Assembly (NCBI GenBank): GCA_017591395.1
Contig: WEDG01005348.1
Span: 124,001 to 188,000 of the forward strand
Origin: Schistocephalus solidus
Taxonomy: Eukaryota; Platyhelminthes; Cestoda; Diphyllobothriidea; Diphyllobothriidae
DNA length: 64,000 nucleotides
Direction: 5' to 3'
Below are positions 20,740-33,014 of the stretch, piece by piece; the first letter of the stretch is position 1; each line of letters begins with the position of its first letter. The notes under the pieces were generated by a model, which was not told where the DNA came from, searched no databases, and saw only the letters and a program-made list of their open reading frames with translations. A program made the position numbers and the translations under genes.

Positions 20740-23700
20740 TTTAATAGCTAAAGTAGCTTACTATCTTCATAGTTCTGGTCCGTTTCCAGTATTCCTTCGG
20801 CGCCTATGGGTCGCTGGATTATCCAAAGTTGAGGACATGTTCAGGGAAAAGTCAGTAATTTATTCCTTCACCCATTGTGAATTAAATATTCGGGTTGATG
20901 AGCAAAGGGTTCTATCTAAGGGCCGTTATTTTATTAAAACTACCATGAACGAGGTGTTTTACACATTAAAATACCCGACAGACATATTTCACTTTCACTG
21001 TATTCAGATAGCTGCTTCTATAAAGTGGGTTATTTGGTTGGACAAGCGTCATATCGCTATATGATGGTCATGAATCCTGTAGTCTTACGCTTTGAATAAT
21101 GAAATAAAAAACGCGCATGGCTTGATCCTTTAGGGTTCTGATTGATACCGACCACAATATCAAGTGGGTGAGTATTTCTGGACAGTTAATCGAAATTCGG
21201 TGGCCTGCACAAAGACTTTCAGGCGGGAATTCAGCTGATATGAAAGATTTCTGATACGCCTACTATATTTTCTTGTCTAATTCAGTGAACGCTCACTCGA
21301 CTAGCCATCATGATGCAAATCTGCCCTTTGTCATCTCTTCGTCATATAAGCATATTAACGTTTTATGAAAGAACCTTAACTTGTCCCTAGAGCATGCCAA
21401 GCTGAAGAGTGCAGATATGATAAGCACTGGTTGAGCGTTCACGTCCGCCTGCTTGAATGCTTTGTGGGCTGTAATAAGCGTTTTGTTTGAATATAAATTT
21501 AACGTGTTTTGTTTGAGCGTTTAGTCTGGACGATAGTCGCAACAATAGTAGCTGTCACACAGTAAAAAACGTCATTCGACTGAACCGTGAGGTTAAAAGA
21601 GGGACGGGTTAATGGCTCATAGACTCTTATACAATGTATTTCACGAATTGGGTTATAAGTGCGAAGGTAGAGCATTCAATAAGTTCCTAAATCTAGGTTT
21701 CCATAGGTGTGGGCACGCGGTTGCCACAATGCTAGTAATAGGTTTTACGAATTTGAAGATACACTGAGGTCACACGATACACCATACTGGCAGCACAGAT
21801 AATAGCTAAAAGTCCAAACACGTGGTCTTCCGATATCTATCCCCTGTATGACACCTCGCTAGATACCATTAGCTGTCTGTGGTGGTTTAATGAATATTAC
21901 GTGATTATATGGTCGTGGCCAATGGCCTTCATATCGAATATCGGCTCGTGCCAATGGACCCTAGGATATATTGATCTGCTCCAAGTTAGAGATTAGTTTC
22001 TGACAGACTTTACCAGTAGAAATGACGGATAAACAGGTTGTTTAGGATCATAGCCCTTGACCATTTCTCTTTTTTGTAAATTTAATCATATTATGAGGGA
22101 AAAGAGTGTCCTCAAAATGACCCTAGTATTTATAGAAATCAAATGCAATAAATCAAACATTTCAATAAATGTTGGTTCTTAAGAGCAGTTTTCACTCCCA
22201 ATCCTTGTAGAGCAGAATGCAGGGGAAGCCTCTCGTAATTTCACAAGAAATAATATAAAACTTGCTTTGCCTTTATGGAGCCATTAATTGCAACAATCGA
22301 AAATTAAAGCTGCTCCCAAAAACATTTTGCAAGAGGCTTCCATTATCCGAAAATTCTGTAATGGGGAATTCAGAGGATAATTGTGCCACTTTTTGCTTTT
22401 CTCTTACCTGATGTCTCCTAACTGTGGTTTACTAGCTTGCCATTTCTATTTAGGCTTCATTGCGGTCGACCAACATAAAATACAAAAAATTCAGGTTTTC
22501 ACTCACAACTCTCATTGCGCTCTATTATTTTAAGCGAAAATAGTGCAATGACTGGGACTTATGTTATGCTAAAGCAAATAGAACGCATCAACGTTATGTG
22601 CTAGTCTATGCGGATTTTTAGTCGTACTTATTCCACCTATCGTTAACTTTGAACACAAAGCTTTTTCCCGAAACCAAGACAAATTAGGAGTATTTTGATT
22701 TTTTCTATCAACTAGCAACAGCTGGCACTTAACCGTCTAAACATCCGCTTCCCTGACGTAAACCCTTGCATCTAGAAGACACAAATTACTCCCAAAAAGG
22801 TAGCCGCGTTGGTGTTTGCTAATGTGGCACCATGACTCACTATTCGGATTTGTAGGCGGGGAAATGACTGCAAACCACGGGTGCAAGCGGCAGATCCCTT
22901 TGCATCCATGACTGGGCGTTAAATGTCACTGAATAAGGTTACGGCGGATGTAATTCTAACTACCAGAGTACTATCTTATAGGAACCGAACTTTAATTTGT
23001 GCCTACGCAGGGGAATAAGTCGGATGGCTACGACCTGGAGTTTGTAGATTTGTTAAAGTAACCGAGTGTGCAGATGACCTTATGACTGGCTCGTGAAAAT
23101 AGGTCGAAATGGATGCTGACCAGCGGTGAAGCCTCATTTTCTCTCGGATTGCGCACATATTTTTCAAACAAAAGGAGATAACCTTTTCGAAAAGTCCACA
23201 AAAGTTTGGCGATTTTTATAATTTTCGGAGTTCAACATGTCCCTTGAGTTACTTCCCTAAAGTGTTCATGACAACAGCAGACTTGCATATTAAATGGCGT
23301 ACATCCGTCCCTTTGGAGTCCCAGGGCGCAGAAACTCCTATTTGATTATTCTTGGTAGGCAGTTCCCTATTCCGAAATTTTGCTCCCATATCCGAAAAGT
23401 GCTTGTCTGTGTGACCATGCCTTTTAGAGTTGTTCCGTCATCTAGCTCGTCAGAGCCTGGTAAACGACGAGATAATAATCAACTTCGTTCTGATAGCGCC
23501 GATAAATGATAATTCGCGTGGTTAGACTCCTATTTACCTCGCCGTGCACGAAGTTGGTGATTTAGACAGCACAATGCCTTTGTCTGAATTTAGCCAAAAA
23601 GAGGCAGAGGGTGATATTTGCCAAAGGAAGCTCGATGTGGTGATAGGATGAGGGGTCGGTTAACGACTACCTTGCCCGAAGCTCACTTGCGGGTTGGTTG

Positions 23701-24980
23701 CGGCACAAGCCCACTACTTGCAGCCCGTTATTGTTTAAACTATGATCTGTCTGGATGGTGGTGGCTGCCATAAGCGACTTTCGATCCATCTTATCTTATG
23801 CCTGTTGATCTTCAAGCGTCGACTTCCAATAGGGTTCACAGTTGTATTGGGGCCGGTTGACAAGCCGATAACTGCCTGACCCTCTTCTGTTAGTTGTCTG
23901 GCAGGTGGATGGACGGGTTGCATAAAAGTTTGGTTTTATGAAGGTTAACAGCCACGGTGTAATTATTACTAATATAGTTATGTTCGTACCTCATTTAAGG
24001 AAAGATATCCTTATCATTAAATATTTGTCGGGCACGAATTCAATTTTAATGTTCCTACAACAGTTTGACAAGAAGAAATAGATCACCTGACTAATCGTCC
24101 AACATTTTCTTTCTCGTTTACGAACGTGGGGATATTGTTAGCAGTTCAGTGCTCTGCATAACTAAACAGAATTTTTCTTGATTAACAAATTATGATCAAA
24201 TCCGTATTATTGTTCTAAATAAAACTTGTGCTTTCAGCCGGATGAATGTGTACGGCAAATTATTCCAGTTTGTAAAATGCGTTGAAGTCAGACGAGTTAT
24301 GTACTTAGCACTATGGATTGGTCGTTCAAGTTAAAAAGATTTTTAAATTAATGAGGGCTAGTATTACTTTGTATAGCCATTCTCCTGATCGCAAGGATAA
24401 AAAGTAGATTAGTGATTTTTATAACAGGTCAACTTCATTCAAGACTATTGACATTCCTAAACAGCGACTATTCCACAGAAGTGACAGGAAACAGAAAATG
24501 GGACACGGTGCCCCATTTCAAGTCAATCCTATTCGCAATTTAAGACAGAATGCCAAATAACTGTCCTAAACAATAACCATTTATAATGGTCGTGGTGGAA
24601 TAGCCGTAAACGTTTCTCAAAATGGTTATTCAATCTGGTATCCGCTGAGATGCTTTATTTCAGATGTTTCGTCTAGAAAGCTGTGCCAGCGACAAAAAAA
24701 ACTGTTGAAAAAGGTTGCGAAAAGGTTATTCGATGATCTTAGATTTATCTTTGCTAAAAACATGTAACATACGTCTTATAATCAAAAGAGAAACAGCTGA
24801 CAACTGCTGGAAAACGTAACTTGTTTAAAGGCTGAAGTACCTCTACTGTTGCAGGTAAAAACGCGATATTGGAAAGACATGTAAATTTCAGTATTTAAAG
24901 AATATAAATAAAAAAACCTTAAAGAATTAGATCAAATAAATCAGTCTGTGCCACAGTATAATTCTTAAGCCTCTACAGGT
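20740..24980. other. gene-empty stretch
   Basis: No exon, RNA gene or defined repeat is supported in these 4.2 kb. Frames are short and without splice pairing. Confidence 0.4.
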
Positions 24981-24999
24981 GGGCTCCGGCACGACATGA

Positions 25000-25320
25000 C
25001 ATCAGTAACGCCTCGCAATACAAGTGGCTTTGCGTTAAATATCGGAATAACTGGGTTTAAGGTTTAGTATAGAATTAGATTTAAGGCTATGACACGGATA
25101 GGTGGGGATAATTTACGTGGCCTTGGGGCAGGACGGGAAAATTGGAACGCCCCGTAATACAGGTGACTTAGTGCTACATTCCTGGGAGGCTAGGGATAAA
25201 GTGAAGTTTGAAATTTATTTCAAAGTTAGCGTGAGAGTTGAGACAAAGCTGGGGTTCATATAAGGGTTGGTGTTAGATTTAGGGTGGAGCGCAGTGCTAG
25301 ATTTGATGATTGAACTTCAA
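25000..25320. repeat. degenerate repeat with direct copies and GGGTTA-like runs
   Basis: Blocks at about 25011 (CGCAATACAAGTGGCTTTGC) and 25148 (CCGTAATACAGGTGACTTAG) are direct repeats of each other. They resemble the termini of the element at 36.6 kb. TAAGGGTTGGTG and TTAGGG-like runs follow. Confidence 0.4.
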
Positions 25321-25329
25321 CTGTGGACT

Positions 25330-28100
25330 CTAATTCTGTTATCTAAGATCCCAATTTTTCAGGCACTGGGTGGAAATTCGATGACCCGAACTAATTATAC
25401 TGCGAAATTTGAACCATCCGTTTGATCTTGAAGTTCCGTTTTAGAGTCATCTTCGGTGTTTTGTAACCGCAAGCGAGAGCTAATGGGGGAATCCATGGGT
25501 AAATGAAACATCTTCTACTTATGCAGGCAATTAATGTAGATCGAACAGGATAACACATGAAGGGGCCTTTTTCGCTGCAAACCTTTTAGGGAATATAACT
25601 TGAAAACTACATCAGAAGTAAAAACCGATAATCCATACAAGTTATTAATTGGCCTCGGCCTTTTGCTTACACTGCTTTCCCTGTCTTGTATCCAGACATT
25701 TGAGAGGTAATTTTTTGTCCAGGTAAATATCCACAAAGTTTTAAGGTTTTTTTAATTTTAAATGTTTTGGCTTGGAATAGTTTCAAAACATTTTCGCTCT
25801 GCTTGGTTATAACCAGAGGGGAGTAGGTTAAGGCAGCTATAGAAGGCTTGTGACCAGAAAAGCTCCCTGCAAGACGAAGTCAGACAACTTGTAGGTTTTC
25901 GAAAAGTTGGTTCAAATTCGATGCAAAATCAAGGTAAAAATACGCCTAGTACAACTGCCAGGATTAAAAAAGAGGCAAAATGCACAGAACATGTTGACCT
26001 AAAGGCAGGTAGCTTTGCTCTGCATGCAACGGTGTCCGCGGTCACTGACAGGAAGTCAAGCGAGCCCCATTTTTTTCCCATTTATGGTAACTAGGCTAAT
26101 ATTTGCATTCCAAGGCTACAATTTCCAGCCTAGTTATGCCCACTTCTTCAGCCAGCGATGACAAACCACCTTAAGGTGTGCGGATTGGTGCACAAAATCT
26201 TTACTTAAGTCGGTACATTTGCTGTCAATTAATCCTGCTATATCGTGAAGGAAGAACTATTCTCGCTCCCGATTAAATCTACTCAAATCTCTCCTTCTCT
26301 GCCTCCGTTCTGACCATCAGAAAATGCTGTAAATCCGTACTTTAATTTGCACTATGCCACATTGGGAAGTAAGCAATAAGCCCGCGCAAAATGTAATCTG
26401 GACGCATTTTTCCCTTTCTTCCCCCGCCTGACCAGCAGAAAATGCCATTTACATTTTGTCCTCCGTAAAAATAAGATTGACAGGAATTCCTACAGATTCA
26501 ACCTGAAAAACAGAAGTCTGCATCAGTGCCGTGCAATTAAATTCCTCGGAAATGTAGAAAGTGAGTACCAGTCCTACTAATTTGCTCATAATTTCCTATC
26601 AATCCCATTAGCTACTTCAACTCATCATTTCTCACAGTCTCATTTTAGAGTAAGCTTTTGAACTGGAAAGCTTTAATTTTTTTAATTTCCTGCGCTTGTA
26701 TGCCCTTATTACCAAGTACTCAGTTTCCAATTTCTATGAAATAAAAACAATTTACAAACTCTCTCCACAAAGTCTCGTGTCTGACATACGCTTGCATCTT
26801 CTCTTTGCAAGAAGGAATTGATCTTACATTTTGTCCGCACCCATTCACACTTCTGTGAAGTGTTCCCATTAGACTCCAAGAAGCATACTTGCGCAGACTA
26901 CTAAAGTCAGAACATCCACGACTTTCGTAGCAAGCTTTCTATCTATGCATTGACTTCAGGTGGGACATAGTTGAGCCAGTGGAAAGTACTATAAATTAGG
27001 GATGTTGATGTTCGCACATCAGGCGTAACCTTCAGTTATACTAACTAAAACAGATTTAAAGGCATGTCTGCAGAACTAAAGCACGTTGAGTCCTGTAAAT
27101 TGCGAGTAACGATGGTTAAATTCTGAGTAAAAGTTAAAGTCTCGGGTAAGAAATATTTTCAAACAGCTTTCCAACGCAATGTAGAGGTGTTTCGACTCTA
27201 AATTACTTCTTATGGCTTATTTCTTTAAATTTTGCTACACTAGTAAGTCATCTTTTCAGAATTCTACAGTGCACATGGAACTAAAATTCCTCCACGCATT
27301 AAAGTCTTTAAAAAGCCTTTCTACCTTTTCGTACAAAACACGCTGATTTTTAGATGCGCGGTGTTCGTGAAAAGATGAACATTATTTGATTATTTGAATT
27401 ATTTACAGGTTCTTATTGACCCAGTTAGAATATAAATTCACTAGCCTGATGAAACTTTATTGAACGCAAGCGTTTGACTGCTAACTAAACAACTGAATCA
27501 TTATATCGAAATTGTTGAAACTTTAGAAATTATCCTGTATTTGTCTTTTTACGTCGTAGTAGGTGCTTCGAAAACGAAAAGGTTTATTGAGCTTCAGCAA
27601 CAGTTTTATCACTGGCTTGATCGAAAACAGAGGAAAGTATCTTTTACATACTTACATATACTCTCCTTACCTACAATTTACAGATGCATCCAAGAATAAT
27701 TCACTTCTCCAGTTTTCTCCTTAAAATTCGCTAATCTGACGACCTTTAACCAGGAGGCTACAAATATTTTGAATTTAAGATCCAACTCACATCGAGCAGT
27801 GTTGATGGTATTCATTTTATTTGACAAGAAGGATTTTTACGGCAGTTTTTTTGGTTTTAACTTTCTACACATTCACTGAACTCAGGGCTGTTCACCTCTC
27901 ACATGACGTGTTTGGTCTAAGACCATGCAGTCGTGGAGGCTGCAGTTACTCAGTTCATTTCGTTTTTCGTAGATGATTTCAGTCAGAAAGCGTCCAAAGG
28001 CTTAGAGTTTGAAACAAGTAAGCCAGTTTCCGAGAAATAGCCAATTTTCCATCTCTTTATTTAATAGAAACGAAGATAGAGGCCCGAGGGACTTGAAGCG
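25330..28100. other. gene-empty stretch
   Basis: Nothing could be supported here. There are AT-rich frames only and no family motif. Confidence 0.4.
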
Positions 28101-28104
28101 ATCT

Positions 28105-28660
28105 CAAATTGGGCACAAAAATAACCCACCTTCTGCTTTCTGGCGAAAAACCGGAAGACAGAAAAATTTTGCTGTCTTTTCACTAGTCAAAAGTCGGGAT
28201 ATTTGTTAGCTATTACTGCGTTATAAGAGGCTATATATATATCTTTTTCTAACACGGTGATCCTACACCGAGCCTGGGGATTTTTTAACTGGCGCTGAAA
28301 TGAGACTTGGAACATCCCCTGGAGCTAATATGAGGTTTTGAAAGGTGTCCTCTGCGATTTGCCCGAAAAACAATCTCATGATGTTGCGCATGTTGAAACG
28401 CAAACGTCACCTGTCTTCTCCTGGTCCATAAGTTTCCAGTTTAATGGACATTTAGCAAAGCTTGATTCCTTTACGCAGAGCATAAAAAGAAATCTTACAT
28501 ACGTCTTCGGAATAGTGTATATAGCCTCTTATAATGTAGCAGTAGCTAACAAATATCCCGACTTTTGACTATGAAAGACAGCAAAAATTTTTCAGTTTCT
28601 TCCGGTCTTTCACCAGAAAGCAGAAGGCGGGTCATTTTTGTGCATCATATTTTGGCCTAC
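28105..28660. repeat. long inverted repeat
   Basis: The left arm (about 28105-28245) is the reverse complement of the right arm (about 28508-28655), with scattered mismatches and small gaps. Key shared blocks are CAAAAGTCGGGATATTTGTT, CCTTCTGCTTTCTGG and ATAAGAGGCTATATA. The spacer is about 260 nt. The small ORFs 28009-28209 and 28565-28756 lie in the arms and are by-products. It could be a MITE-like transposon, a PLE-type terminus pair or a fold-back duplication. Confidence 0.8.
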
Positions 28661-28967
28661 CGCCCGCCATTCTTTAACTGCTTTCCAGCAGAATTGGCTC
28701 ACATTCAAACAGATACCCCAATAACTGTTGATCTTATGTATACCTTCACCTGCTAGTAAGCTAGTGATCAAATATAATGCATTGTTTTTGTGCCTAAATA
28801 CGCATAGAAATAAACGTAAACGACCATCTTTAAAAAATGTGCCGCCTTTGTGAGGTGCACAGTCTCTGACCCATCTGACTTATCGTAACGAAGTCCAGCC
28901 GCTGACCGGTTGTCACAATTGAAACACACGAGGTGCAAGTACTTACCGCTTGCATGATTGTAAGTCC

Positions 28968-29576
28968 ATGAAAAACTATGCAGGCACGCGAACTCCTTCA
29001 CCTTTCAAGTCCCCCCGGAAAGCCGTGAAACAGGTGGATTTGGAGGATGAGGCAGTCTGGTGCCCGGTTCACGATGGGTGTGCACGCCAGTCCGATGGCA
29101 GTAGAAGCGAAGACGCGTCCACCAATGCGCTCGTCTCGTGCTTGACCTTGAAGCCTGTGCGCTATTTGCACGCCCTGCGCACGGCCCTTAAGGGCGATCA
29201 GAGAAACCGAAGGCGCGCTTCGGCTCGCCGGCAAGTGCCCGATGCGTGTATAGGGTGTGTGAACACCGTGTTTGTCCAGCAAATGACGTCGCCGTCAGGT
29301 CGGCGGTCAGATCACTTCGTCGTTTCCCACGCGCTTCTCTCGTCGCTCTCTCTCTCTCTCACAGTTAAGAGTCAATCCTACCGTGTCTATCCAAGATGCA
29401 CTCTTCATGGCCTGGCCTACGTTGGTATTATATTTTGGGGGACAGCGTGCACTTTTGTACACGCAGCACGTCACAATTTAGTTCCCTTTGTGGCGAGGTC
29501 ACAGACTTTGGGATGTGGGCCATGTTTTATGATCGTGGTTGATAATTTCCTATGGCTTGTTCTGCTGGAAAGATGA
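28968..29576 (+). CDS. possible coding ORF (202 codons), unrecognised
   Basis: The ORF starts at ATG 28968 and is open to TGA 29576. The first 110 codons are notably GC-rich at third positions, unlike the flanks. They give a basic, hydrophilic peptide (TPSPFKSPRKAVKQVDLEDE near residues 8-27). After a short CT microsatellite (about 29345-29361) the peptide turns hydrophobic and looks random, so the real coding part, if any, may end near 29330. The ATG has a poor context. A strong minus-strand donor (GCG/GTAAGT) at about 28945 argues that the other strand may be transcribed instead. The overlapping 94-codon minus frame is the alternative. Confidence 0.28.
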   Translation: MKNYAGTRTPSPFKSPRKAVKQVDLEDEAVWCPVHDGCARQSDGSRSEDASTNALVSCLTLKPVRYLHALRTALKGDQRNRRRASARRQVPDACIGCVNTVFVQQMTSPSGRRSDHFVVSHALLSSLSLSLTVKSQSYRVYPRCTLHGLAYVGIIFWGTACTFVHAARHNLVPFVARSQTLGCGPCFMIVVDNFLWLVLLER

Positions 29577-29579
29577 ATT

Positions 29580-30450
29580 CTACACAGTGAATACGCATTT
29601 CTGGATGTAAGCCAAGTTAGCGCTTGGATGGGTGAAGAAATAAAACAAGCAAATAGGGCAGTTGCGTGGTAGTGTGGAGCACTGGGGTATAGCAGGAATA
29701 CCTGCGTGATCTAGAGGACTCACTTCTCTTTCTCATGGTGAGCCATTTAATCAGAAATGTACTCATGAATGGGGCGAAACATTTTTCTAACAAAAGTATG
29801 CAATGTGACACTACTTCAGTATTCTGTTGCAAGGGGCGTGGTGGGAAGCTGGTCCTCTCTGTTCAAGTAGCAACGTCAATTTGGCGAATGACGAATTTAC
29901 TGTACACCAGCTGAAATAAACGGTAAGCGTATCACTTGCCTCTCGTGCTACTTCCTTTTCAACACCTAATGCTGAAAGCTTTGGAGAAGTTTGATACTTT
30001 TAAAAGCAATATTTTCCATAACTGGACTGTTAGAACCTTATTTCAACGGCCTTCATTTGTGAGAACTGGCAAGAAAGACTTATTTGGATCATTTTCACGT
30101 TGTATCTTCTCTGACCTCGCAGCTTCCATGCTTAGTCTAATTAATATTTTTGAACGATGTGCGTTTGGAGAATTCCTTCCCTCACCTTCAAACCCCCCTC
30201 CCCCTCCCCTGACTTTTTGTAAACCCAACTGTCAGCCAGCGTAATTCGTTAAAGGCCTCCGTTTTAACCAAGCGGCAAGAAGCGAAAGCGTGGGCTCCTT
30301 TCACTGCCAGCAGCACCAAAACACTGCTTCATGTGTGCGGTTTATTTAACTCCATAGGGCCATCAGCGAGGATGAATGTCGAGGATGAATCATGCCTTCT
30401 GCGTGCAGTTAATTGTCACAAACAACTGTCGAGCGCGTAGAAGGATGGCC
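29580..30450. other. no feature seen
   Basis: The stretch holds short frames only. A C-rich run (CCCCCTCCCCCTCCCC) lies at about 30187-30207. Confidence 0.4.
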
Positions 30451-30454
30451 TTTC

Positions 30455-30829
30455 AGCTGCTGCTGCTGCTGCTGTTGCTGCTGTTTCTGCTGCTGCTGCT
30501 GCTGTTGCTGCTGTTTTAGCTTCTGTTGTTGCTGCTGCTGTTGCTGCTGCTGCTGATGTTGCTGCTATTTCTGCTGCTGCTGTTTCTGCTGCTGTTGCTG
30601 CTGCTGCTTCTGTTGCTGCTACTGCTGCTGTTGCTGCTGCTGCTGCTGTTGCTGCTGTTTTATCTTCTGTTGTTGCTGCTGCTGTTGCTGCTGCTGCTTC
30701 TGTTTCTGCTGCTGCTGTTGTTTCTGCTGCTACGTCTGTTGCTGCTGCTGCTGATGTTACTGCTGTTTCTGCTGCTGCTGCGGATGTTACTGCTGTTTCT
30801 GCTGCTGCTGTTTCTGCTGCTGCTTCTGT

Positions 30830-30863
<34 letters not shown>

Positions 30864-31172
30864 ATTGCTGCTGTTTTCGCTTCTGTTGTTGCTGCTGCTG
30901 TTTCTGCTGCTACTTCTGCTGCTGCTGCTGTTGCTGCTGCTGCTGTTGCTGCTGTTTTAGCTTCTGTTGTTGCTGCTGCTGTTGCTGCTGCTGCTTCTGT
31001 TTCTGCTGCTGCTGCTGTTTCTGCTGCTGCTGTTGTAGCTGCTGCTGTTTCTGCTGCTGTTGCTGCTGCTGCTGTTGCTGTCACTGCTGTTGCTGTTGCT
31101 GCTGTTACTGCTGCTGTTGCTGCTGTTGTATCTGATGCTGTTGTTGCTGCTGTTACTGTTGCTGCTGCTGCT

Positions 31173-31203
<31 letters not shown>

Positions 31204-31237
31204 TTGCTGCTGTTACTGTTGCTGCTGCTGCTTCTGT

Positions 31238-31284
<47 letters not shown>

Positions 31285-31432
31285 TTGCTGCTGCTGTTGC
31301 TGCTGCTGCTTCTGTTGCTGCTGCTGCTGCTGTTGCGGCTGTTGCTGCTGTTGCTGCTGCTGTTGCTGCTGTTGCTGTTGCTGCTGCTGCTGCTGTTTCT
31401 GCTGCTGCTTCTGTTGCTGCTGCTGTTGTTGC

Positions 31433-31463
<31 letters not shown>

Positions 31464-32009
31464 TTTCTGCTGTTGCTGCCATTGCTGTTGCTAGCTTCGT
31501 TGTTGCTGCTGCTGTTTGCTGTTGCTTCTGTTGCTGCTGCTGCTGCTGTTGCTGTTTTCGGTTGATGCTGTTGCTGCTGTTTCTGCTGTTGCTTCTGTTG
31601 CTGCTGTTGCTGTTGCTGCTGCTGTTGTTGCTGCTGTTGCTGCTGCTGCTGTTTCTGCTGTTGCTGTTGCTGCTGTTGCTGCTGTTGCTGCTGCTTTGCT
31701 GTTGTTGCTTCGGTTGATGCTGCTGCTGCTGTTTCTGCTGCTGCTTCTGTTGCTGCTGCTGCTGCTGCTGTTGCTGCTGTTTCTGCTGCTGTTTCCTGTT
31801 GCTGTTGCTGCTGCTGCTGTTGTTGCTTCGGTTGATGCTGCTGTTGCTGTTTCTGCTTTGCTTCTGTTGCTGCTGCTGTTGTTGCTGCTGCTGTAGCTGC
31901 TGTTTGCTCTTGCTGCTGCTGCTGTTTCTGCTGCTGCTTCTGTTGCTGCTGCTGCTGCTGCTGTTGCTGCTTCGGTTGATGCTGCTGCTGCTGTTTCTGC
32001 TGCTGCTTC

Positions 32010-32044
<35 letters not shown>

Positions 32045-32479
32045 TTGTAGCTGCTGCTGTTTCTGCTGCTGCTTCTGTTGCTGCTGCTGCTGCTGCTGTT
32101 GCTGCTTCGGTTGATGCTGCTGCTGCTGTTTCTGCTGCTGCTTCTGTTGCTGCTGTTGCTGCTGTTGTTGCTGCTGCTGTTAGCTGCTGTTGTTTCTGCT
32201 GCTGTTGCTGCTGCTGCTGTTGCTGTCACTGCTGTTACTGTTGCTGCTGTTACTGCTGCTGTTGCTGCTGCTGTATCTGCTGCTGCTGTTGCTGCTGCTG
32301 TTTCTGCTGCTGCTGCTGCTGTTGCTGTTGCTGCTGTTACTGTTGCTGCTGCTGCTTCTGTTGCTGCTGCTGCTGTTGTTGTTGCTGTTTTGCTGCTGCT
32401 GTTGTTTTAGCTTGTTGTTGCTGCTGTTGTTTCTGCTACTTGTTGCTGCTGCTGCTGTTGCTGCTGCTGCTTTTGCTGC

Positions 32480-32523
<44 letters not shown>

Positions 32524-32932
32524 CTGTTGCTGCTGTTTTAGCTTCTGTTGTTGCTGCTGCTGTTGCTGCTGCTGCTTCTGTTGCTGCTGCTGTTGCTGCT
32601 GCTGTATCTGCTGCTGCTGTTGCTGCTGCTGTATCTGCTGTTGTTGCTGCTGCTGTTACTGTTTCTGCTGCTGTTGCTGTTGCTGCTGTTGTAGCTGCTG
32701 TTGCTGCTGCTGTGGTTGCTGTCGCTGCCGTTGCTGTTGCTGCTGTTGTAGCTGCTGTTGCTGCTGCTGTGGTTGCTGTCGCTGCCGTTGCTGTTGCTGC
32801 TGTTACTGTTGCTGTTGCTGTCGCTGCTGTTGCTGTTGCTGCTGTTACTTCTGCTGCTGCTACTGTTGCTGCTGTTGCGTATGCTGCTGTTACTGCTGCT
32901 GCTGCTGTTGCTGCTGTTGCGGTTGCTGCTGT

Positions 32933-32964
<32 letters not shown>

Positions 32965-33010
32965 TTGCGGCTGTGGCTATTGCTGCTGCCACTGCTGCTG
33001 CTGCTGATGC
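30455..33010. repeat. 2.55-kb imperfect CTG/CAG trinucleotide tract
   Basis: Nearly every triplet on the plus strand is CTG/TTG or a one-base variant. Higher-order units recur. A block TTTTAGCTTCTGTTGTTGC occurs at about 30515, 30955 and 32535, with variants near 30660, 30870 and 32403. A block CTTCGGTTGATGCTGCTG occurs at about 31708, 31827, 31972 and 32106. A 57-nt unit is exactly duplicated at 32688 and 32745. Long frames result on both strands: poly-Leu on plus, Ala/Thr/Glu and Gln/Asn/Ser on minus. None covers the whole tract, and none is linked to a non-repetitive domain or a splice site. I treat it as satellite-like DNA. Confidence 0.95.
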
Positions 33011-33014
33011 CTGC

